A program made the position numbers and the translations under genes. A stretch of 64,000 nt of DNA. Source: JAEUHQ01 sp964538915. GTDB taxonomy: Bacteria; Planctomycetota; UBA1135; UBA2386. Where the stretch lies: positions 1 to 64,000 of the forward strand of contig CAZIFB010000014.1 in assembly GCA_964538915.1 (NCBI GenBank), given 5' to 3'. The notes under the pieces are model-generated. The model was not told the origin of the DNA and did not search any database. It saw only the letters and a program-made list of their open reading frames with translations. Below, one piece after another: positions 58,681-64,000 of the stretch (within the stretch, counting starts at the first letter, position 1; every line of letters starts with the position of its first letter).

Positions 58681-61600
58681 TCAACGCTCGTTCAGGTGTT
58701 GCCGGGCGGTCTTCGCTTCTTCGCTGCTCTCGTGCTGCTGCACGAGTTCGCGGAACATGCGCTGCGCCTTCTCGGTCTGCTTCAGCTTCTCGTACGTGAG
58801 TCCGGCCTGCAGCAGTCCGCGGCGCACCCATTCGACGTGCCCGTAGAGGATCGGCAGCTTCACGAATGCGTCCGCCGCCGCAGCGAGGTCGCCGCGCTGC
58901 GCGCGACTCTCCCCGATCCGGAACTGCGCTTCCGCGGCGAGCGGGCCTTCGCTGAGCTCCGTCACCCGACGCAGGCTCTCCTCCGCCTTTTCGTGCTCTC
59001 CGCGCAGCATGCGCGCGCGGCCGAGCCAAAGGTTGGCGCGCGCGAGATCACCCCGATCGCCGCCGGTCCCGGCATCGCGCACGAACTCCTCGAGTGCAGG
59101 CGCCGCAGTTTCGCCGTCGCCGACGAGCACCGCACATTCGCCGAGCAGAAGGCGGGCCCTGGCCGCACGGACGTGCTTCGGCTCCTGCCCGAGCAGGGCC
59201 TTCAGCCGCTCGACGGCCCCACGGTCGTCGCCGAGCCTGTGCACACACTCGGCGCCGAGGTAGAGCGCTTCGCCGCGCAGGGCTTCACCCTGGATGCCCG
59301 CGACCTCCGCGAACAGATCGCGCGCGGTTGCCAGCCGCTTCGCGTCGTCCGCTGCACCTTCGAATTCGGCGTACGCGAGCCGATACAGCGCCGCTCCGCG
59401 ATGCGCGCCGGCCACAGCCGGCAGCAGCGTGCGCGCCGCGGCGAGGTCCTTCCGCTCGAGCGCCGCGATGCCGAGGTGCAGGCGCGCTTCGCCGGCGAGT
59501 TCCTGGTCCGCCGAGTCCTTCGCGACCCGCTCGAACGCCGCGATGGCCGCAGGTTCGTCACCGGCGGCGCGGCACGCCCACGCGAGTTCGTAGAACACCC
59601 GGTCCATGCGCTCGTACCCGCCGTCCTTGCCGAGCGCATCGAGCGTCTTCCGCGCCGCTTTCGGATCGCCACCCCGCGATTCGGCGACGCCGAGCGCGTA
59701 ACGCATCGCCTTCGCCTTCGGGTGACCGGCGAATCGCTGCAGGAACGCCTTCGCGGCGGCGGTCGCGTCGGGCCACGCCTCCATGCGATGCGCGAGTGCG
59801 GACTTCAGCTCGAGCAGGCCGGCGAGGTCGTCCCCGATCGCGGGGTTCGTCTCCGCCTTGCCGATCCACTGCGCGCACGCGGCGTCGTCGCCGAGTTCGA
59901 ACGCGCACCACGCCCGCCCGGCCGCTGCGCGTGCGCCGGTCCCATCCGCCTGGTCGGCCAGCGCCGCGAACAAGCCGTCGGCTCCGCGGAAGTCGCCCTG
60001 CTGGTACGCGAGTTCGGCCTGCTCGATGCGATCCGCCGTCGCCTCCACGGCGGCGCCGTGGGCCGCGGCCGCCGCGGCCGCGCGTTCGAGCCGCTTCTGC
60101 GCCGCGGCGAGATCGCCCTTCTGGCGCAGCACGCGTGCGGCGGTGCGCTCCGTTCGATCGAGGAACTTCCCGTCGCGATACCGGACGCGATAGCGGTCGG
60201 CTGCGGCGAGGGCCTCGTCGGGACTGCCGGCCTCGAGCGCGGCGAGCGCGTGCATCGACAGCGCCTCGTCGGCGAACGACGACTTCTCGTTCCCGGCGAT
60301 CGCGGCGAACTGCCGGCTCGCCGCTGCCTTGTCGCCGAGCAGGTAGCGGCACCAGCACGCCTTCCAAGCCGCCCTCTCCGCGTGCGGCTTGCTGCCCGAG
60401 AGCGACCGATACTCCTTCTCCGCGTCGTCGTAGCGACGCTGCGCGAAGCGGTTCTCGGCCACGGCGAACGTCGCCTGGTCGCGCAGCCGGTGCGGCGGCT
60501 CGATCTTCCGGACGATCTCCGCGCGCGCGATCGATTCGTCGTGGCGACCGAGCGAGTGCAGCGCGAAGCACGCGCCATAGGCCGCTTCCCCGCGCAACTC
60601 GGCCGCTGCGTCGGCCGGCACGGCTTCGTACGCGGCGAGCGCCTCGTCCCAGCGCGACAGGTTCGCGTACGCCTCGCCGAGCGCGTACGACAAGCGCGGC
60701 TTGTCCGCCGGAGGCGCCTCGGCGCACGCCCGCTTCAGCTCGGCGACCGCCGCTTCCCCGGCGCCGCTCGCGAGCGCGCACAAGCCGACGAGTTCGCGCG
60801 CCTGCTGTCGGATCACCGAGTCGCTCTCGTTCGCGACGAGCGGCCCGAGGATCTGCTGCGCCTCCGCATGCTTGCCCGCGCCGTACAACGAACGCCCGAT
60901 CTCGAGGCTCGCCTTCGCGGCCAGCGGCGACGTGGGGAACTGCTCGAGCAGTTCGCCAAACGCCTTCAGCGCGGCGGCCTGATCGCCGCGCGCGAGCGCG
61001 ACGAACCCGAGACCGAGCACCGCGTCGTCGGCGAACTCGCTCGCGATCGACCTCGCCTGCGTGAACGCCCGCGCCGCTCGTTCGTGGTCACCGTGCCGCA
61101 GCGACTGGTCGCCGGACAGGTAGAGACACTCGCCCTTGCCGGCGTCGTCGGGCGCCGCAGCGGCGGCCTTGGCGAACGACTCGGCGGCCGCGGGGAGGTT
61201 GCGCCGCAGCTGCGCGAAGCCCAGCTGGTACAGCGAGGGGAACAAGAACGAAGCGCGCTCGCCATTGGCTGCGGCAGCGGCTGCCGCGAACGCGGCGACG
61301 CCCTTGTCGTCGTCGCCGAGTTCGCGCCACGCCTCACCCTCCGCGTACCTCGCGGCCGCGAGCAGGTAGTGGTCGGCCGGGACCTCCTTGGCCAGCGCCG
61401 CGAACTGTTCGCACGCGCCGCGGTGATCGCCCGCCGCCTCCAGCAGACCACCGAGCCGGTAGCGACACTCGGCGCGGAGCCGGAACGCGTCGCCGCCGGC
61501 AGCGAGCGCCTCTTCCAGCGACTTCTTGGCTGGGTCGGCCTGGCCGAGTTCGATGCGGCTGATCGCGAGCCGGTACTTCGCCTCGGGCACCATCGGATGC

Positions 61601-61770
61601 CGCGGGTCCGTCTGCACGAACTGCTGGAAGTAACGTGTCGCCTCGTCGTGCAGGCCGCGCTGCTGCAGTCCGAGCGCGATCTGGAACGCCTCCGGCGGCC
61701 GGTCTTCCTGGGCGAGGAGCGACGCCGCCGAGAATGCGACGGCGACGAGGGCACGGAGCGAGACGGGCAT
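58681..61770 (-). CDS. Giant secreted TPR protein preceding exbB
   Basis: 1029 residues. Signal peptide MPVSLRALVAVAFSAASLLA-QE. The whole mature part is a run of TPR-like helical pairs (FQQFVQTDPRHPMVPEAKYR, AQQILGPLVANESDSVIRQQ, AEKEYRSLSGSKPHAERAAW, AQRMFRELVQQHESSEEAKT). TPR proteins of this size are periplasmic scaffolds. The first repeat, with DPRHPMVPEAKYRLAI, and its place beside exbB/exbD recall CpoB/YbgF of the Tol-Pal system. Divergent from the GHL10-like gene with 172 bases between; a weak promoter is marked there. First gene of the seven-gene unit reaching 50257. Confidence 0.85.
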   Translation of the reverse strand: MPVSLRALVAVAFSAASLLAQEDRPPEAFQIALGLQQRGLHDEATRYFQQFVQTDPRHPMVPEAKYRLAISRIELGQADPAKKSLEEALAAGGDAFRLRAECRYRLGGLLEAAGDHRGACEQFAALAKEVPADHYLLAAARYAEGEAWRELGDDDKGVAAFAAAAAAANGERASFLFPSLYQLGFAQLRRNLPAAAESFAKAAAAAPDDAGKGECLYLSGDQSLRHGDHERAARAFTQARSIASEFADDAVLGLGFVALARGDQAAALKAFGELLEQFPTSPLAAKASLEIGRSLYGAGKHAEAQQILGPLVANESDSVIRQQARELVGLCALASGAGEAAVAELKRACAEAPPADKPRLSYALGEAYANLSRWDEALAAYEAVPADAAAELRGEAAYGACFALHSLGRHDESIARAEIVRKIEPPHRLRDQATFAVAENRFAQRRYDDAEKEYRSLSGSKPHAERAAWKACWCRYLLGDKAAASRQFAAIAGNEKSSFADEALSMHALAALEAGSPDEALAAADRYRVRYRDGKFLDRTERTAARVLRQKGDLAAAQKRLERAAAAAAAHGAAVEATADRIEQAELAYQQGDFRGADGLFAALADQADGTGARAAAGRAWCAFELGDDAACAQWIGKAETNPAIGDDLAGLLELKSALAHRMEAWPDATAAAKAFLQRFAGHPKAKAMRYALGVAESRGGDPKAARKTLDALGKDGGYERMDRVFYELAWACRAAGDEPAAIAAFERVAKDSADQELAGEARLHLGIAALERKDLAAARTLLPAVAGAHRGAALYRLAYAEFEGAADDAKRLATARDLFAEVAGIQGEALRGEALYLGAECVHRLGDDRGAVERLKALLGQEPKHVRAARARLLLGECAVLVGDGETAAPALEEFVRDAGTGGDRGDLARANLWLGRARMLRGEHEKAEESLRRVTELSEGPLAAEAQFRIGESRAQRGDLAAAADAFVKLPILYGHVEWVRRGLLQAGLTYEKLKQTEKAQRMFRELVQQHESSEEAKTARQHLNER

Positions 61771-61793
61771 CACGGGTTCTTCGCGCGCGCACC

Positions 61794-61821
61794 GAACTAT
61801 TCGATGCGACGGGTCCCGCAA
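61794..61821 (-). promoter_or_regulatory. Possible promoter of the TPR-exbBD unit
   Basis: On the minus strand TTGCGG (61816-61821) and TAGTTC (61794-61799) are 16 bases apart, about 24 bases before ATG 61770. This is one of few AT-rich spots in the region; matches to the consensus are weak. Confidence 0.25.
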
Positions 61822-61942
61822 CGTAGCCAGCGCGCTCGCTTCCCGCACGACCACGGATCCGGGTCGGGCAGGCCACCCCGGCGCGGGATCGGACGGATCG
61901 CCGCCACTCCGCGATGGCTGCCGTCGCGGAACCCGGCATGCT

Positions 61943-63448
61943 ATGGGCTCGATGGCTCGATGCGTCTCGTCGGCAGGCCCGCACCGGTGGTGGCGCGCGT
62001 TCGCCCTGTTGTTCCCGTTCTTCGTCACGTTCGCTGCCGTGCTGCCCGCCCAGACGCGCGACACGCCGCCCGTGATCGCGCGCGAGTTCCGCGCGGCGTG
62101 GGTGGCGACCGTCAACAACATCGACTGGCCGAGCCGACCCGGCCTGCCGACCGCGGCTGCTCGCGCCGAACTCGACGCCATCGTTTCGCGCGCTGCCGAC
62201 CTGCGCCTCAACGCGCTGGTGTTCCAGGTGCGACCCGCCGGCGACGCGCTCTACCCGTCGAAGCTCGAGCCATGGAGCGAATGGCTCACCGGCGCCCAGG
62301 GTCGCGCCCCCGACGAAGCGTGGGATCCGCTGCAGCACGCGATCGACGCCTGCCACCGGCGCGGTCTCCAGCTCCACGCGTGGTTCAACCCGTTCCGCGC
62401 GTGGCACCACTCGGGTCGATCGGCCCCGGCTCCCGCCCACGTCCTGAGCCGCATCCCGGACGCGTGCGTCCGCTACGGCAACCTGCGCTGGATGGACCCG
62501 GGCGACGAACGGATCGCGCGATGGTCGCTCGCCGTGATCCGCGACGTGGTCACGCGATACGACGTCGACGGCATCCACGTCGACGACTACTTCTACCCGT
62601 ACCCCGACCGCGGCAAGCCGTTCCCCGACGACGCGAGCTACGGACGCTATCGCGACAGGGGCGGGAACGCGTCCCGCAGCGACTGGCGGCGCGCCAACGT
62701 CGACGCGTTCGTGCGCGACATGTACGCGATGGTCCACGCGGTGAAGCCGTGGGTGCAGGTCGGCATCAGCCCGTTCGGGATCGCGCGTCCCGGGCTGCCG
62801 CGCGGCATCGAAGCCGGGGTCGACCAGTACGAACACCTCGCCGCCGACGTCGTGAAGTGGATGCGCGAGGGCTGGTACGACTACGTGTCCCCGCAGCTCT
62901 ACTGGCCGATCGATCAGACGAAGCAGAGCTTCGCGGTCCTGTTGCCATGGTGGCACCAGCAGAACGGGCGCAACCGACACGTCTGGCCGGGGCTCGACCT
63001 GAACCGCATCCAAGGCGACAAGGGCGTTCGCCGCGACGAACTGCAGGACCAGCTCGGACTCGTGCGCGCGGCCGACGACACCACGGGGTGCGTGCTCTAC
63101 AGCTTCAAGCTCCTGCAGGGCGACTCGCGCTCGGCCACGCTGCTGCGCACGCGGCTCTGGCTCGAGCCCGCACTCGCGCCGCCCTCCCCGTGGCTCGGCG
63201 ACGCGCCGCCGGCGGCGCCCGACGCGGCCTTTGCGCGTCGCGGGCGCTTGTTCGCCGAGTGGCGCCGCGATCCGGAGACACGCTTCGTCGTCGTCCAGGT
63301 GCAGGACGGCGGCGGCTGGCGCACGCTCGCGATCGTCGGCTCCGAAGTCGGTTCGTGCGCGATTCCCGACGGCACGACGAGCGTCGCACTCACCGCGATC
63401 AGCCGCACGGGCATCGCCGGGAAGACGGTGCAGGCGACGGCGCAGTGA
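61943..63448 (+). CDS. GHL10-type (DUF187) glycoside-hydrolase-like protein
   Basis: 501 residues. Signal-like hydrophobic segment (ALLFPFFVTFAAVLPAQT, about 20-37). The domain about 45-400 has FRAAWVATVNNIDWPSR, ALVFQVRPAGDALYPSKLEP, LQLHAWFNPFRAWHH, YDVDGIHVDDYFYPYP, VGISPFGIARPG and YDYVSPQLYWPIDQTK, the order and residues of the GHL10/DUF187 family of predicted glycosidases acting on cell-envelope glycans. IHVDDYFY carries likely acidic active-site residues. A C-terminal about 90-residue fibronectin-type or beta module follows (FAEWRRDPETRFVVVQVQDG). ATG 61943 or 61952 are possible starts. Confidence 0.87.
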   Translation: MGSMARCVSSAGPHRWWRAFALLFPFFVTFAAVLPAQTRDTPPVIAREFRAAWVATVNNIDWPSRPGLPTAAARAELDAIVSRAADLRLNALVFQVRPAGDALYPSKLEPWSEWLTGAQGRAPDEAWDPLQHAIDACHRRGLQLHAWFNPFRAWHHSGRSAPAPAHVLSRIPDACVRYGNLRWMDPGDERIARWSLAVIRDVVTRYDVDGIHVDDYFYPYPDRGKPFPDDASYGRYRDRGGNASRSDWRRANVDAFVRDMYAMVHAVKPWVQVGISPFGIARPGLPRGIEAGVDQYEHLAADVVKWMREGWYDYVSPQLYWPIDQTKQSFAVLLPWWHQQNGRNRHVWPGLDLNRIQGDKGVRRDELQDQLGLVRAADDTTGCVLYSFKLLQGDSRSATLLRTRLWLEPALAPPSPWLGDAPPAAPDAAFARRGRLFAEWRRDPETRFVVVQVQDGGGWRTLAIVGSEVGSCAIPDGTTSVALTAISRTGIAGKTVQATAQ

Positions 63449-63452
63449 CGCG

Positions 63453-64000
63453 TCACTCGCCGCCGACGAACCCCGAGATCGCGAAGTCCTCGCCCATCGT
63501 CTCGTACCGCACGTCGTGCAGACGCCACGCTTCGGCCATGAACGCGCGACCTTCCCCTGCGACCGGCGTCGGAGCGAACCGGCCGCCGATGATCTTCGGC
63601 GCCACGAACGCGAGCACCTGATCGACGCAGTTCCAGGCGAACATCTGCGCAACGAGCCCACCGCCGCCCTCGACGAGCACGCGGCGCAGGCCGCGGCGGC
63701 GCAGCTCGGCGAACGCGCGCCCGAGGTGCAGACGGCGCGGACCTTCGGCAGTCGGCACGTGCACCACCTGCACACCCAGGTCCTGCAGGTGCCCGCTCCT
63801 GCGGGGATCGACGTCCTCGCTCGCGAGCAGCCACGTCGGCGCCTGCCGGGCGGTGCGGACGAGGTTGCTGTCGTCGTCGATCTCACCGAGCGGGTCCACC
63901 ACGATGCGGATCGGCTGCTTGCCCTCGACGAGGCGCACGGTCAGTTCGGGATCGTCGATCTGCGCGGTCCGGAAGCCGACCATCACCCCGCAGCAACGCG
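63453..64000 (-). CDS. ribD: RibD C-terminal reductase domain protein, 5' end outside window
   Basis: The visible 182 codons match the pyrimidine reductase (RibD C-terminal/RibG) fold: MVGFRTAQIDDPELTVRLV, IRIVVDPLGEI, VLVEGGGGLVAQMF (NADPH-loop-like), VDQVLAFVAPKIIGG, and RLHDVRYETMGEDFAISGF. The frame is open to the window edge, so the gene continues upstream; GTG 63986 is within the family's conserved region and cannot be the start. The full protein probably is bifunctional RibD (deaminase plus reductase) of riboflavin synthesis, but the deaminase part is not visible. Convergent with the GHL10-like gene, 4 bases apart. Confidence 0.85.
   Translation of the reverse strand, partial: RCCGVMVGFRTAQIDDPELTVRLVEGKQPIRIVVDPLGEIDDDSNLVRTARQAPTWLLASEDVDPRRSGHLQDLGVQVVHVPTAEGPRRLHLGRAFAELRRRGLRRVLVEGGGGLVAQMFAWNCVDQVLAFVAPKIIGGRFAPTPVAGEGRAFMAEAWRLHDVRYETMGEDFAISGFVGGE

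Noticed and set aside
58696..63621. 1641-codon plus-strand open frame
   Set aside because: Antisense to the TPR gene and out of frame with the GHL10-like gene; no family similarity. Long shadow frames are expected at this GC content.
1..64000. tRNA, rRNA, CRISPR, insertion sequences, prophage, attachment sites
   Set aside because: Intergenic gaps are too short for rRNA or arrays, no CCA-ended cloverleaf or transposase/integrase motif was seen, and composition is uniform.

Overview
GC-rich (roughly two-thirds G+C) bacterial chromosome segment, almost fully coding, with about 52 protein genes and no rRNA, tRNA, CRISPR array, insertion sequence or phage gene that I can recognise. The longest non-coding interval is about 170 bases. 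The content points to the Planctomycetota: a planctomycete-type c-type cytochrome with a DUF2231-like membrane part, DUF1080 and DUF2961 sugar enzymes, an ECF sigma factor coupled to a serine/threonine kinase with TPRs, HEAT-repeat secreted proteins, a squalene-cyclase-like repeat protein beside ExbB/ExbD, and a fused AroD-AroE enzyme. The cell is diderm: an OprB-like porin, an Omp85-like barrel, an exported cytochrome and many signal peptides are encoded. The lineage call is inference from gene content.

Layout. 1-9.7 kb: 5'-truncated HEAT protein, a strong bidirectional terminator, a spermidine-synthase-like membrane protein and secreted hydrolase-like protein, then purM divergent from dxr-rseP. 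9.7-13.5 kb: UbiA-like prenyltransferase, CCA-adding/poly(A) polymerase family enzyme, two unknown proteins. 13.5-23.2 kb (minus strand): pssA, folK-panC fusion, ispE, spoVG, DUF2520 protein, aroD-aroE fusion, then ECF sigma factor and kinase. 23.3-25.1 kb: rsmE and a Gfo/Idh/MocA-like protein. 25.1-29.8 kb (minus): nucleotide-sugar cluster with two epimerase-like SDRs, rmlA, rmlD, rmlB but no rmlC. 29.9-33.6 kb: secreted HEAT-like, CAP-domain and di-haem peroxidase-like proteins. 33.6-38.6 kb: frameshifted double DUF1080 protein and truncated haemoglobin, divergent from ruvB-tgt-exonuclease/phosphatase-like gene. 38.5-44 kb: GH172/DUF2961 enzyme, zinc-ribbon membrane protein, OprB porin (minus), and an Omp85-like barrel (plus). 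44-50.2 kb: two acyltransferases, the cytochrome, a secreted protein and a TPR lipoprotein. 50.2-61.8 kb (minus): a long unit reading TPR protein, ExbB, ExbD, a 1389-residue protein, SRPBCC protein, exported DUF255 thioredoxin-like protein, HIT protein. 61.9-64 kb: GHL10-type glycosidase-like protein and the reductase part of RibD, cut by the window edge.

Most notable: (i) the 1389-residue protein carries a TonB/TolA-type SxxxH transmembrane motif, a TolB-like propeller on one side and a long Ala-rich linker ending in a terpenoid-cyclase-like toroid on the other, encoded directly behind ExbB/ExbD and a giant TPR protein: it looks like a Tol/Ton-like energised envelope machine. (ii) Many transcription units start with a TANNNT hexamer 6-8 bases before the start codon, suggesting leaderless mRNAs, including one divergent pair whose start codons are only 22 bases apart and appear to share a symmetric -10 element. 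(iii) SpoVG has a four-cysteine zinc ribbon inserted in its core. (iv) FolK and PanC are fused.
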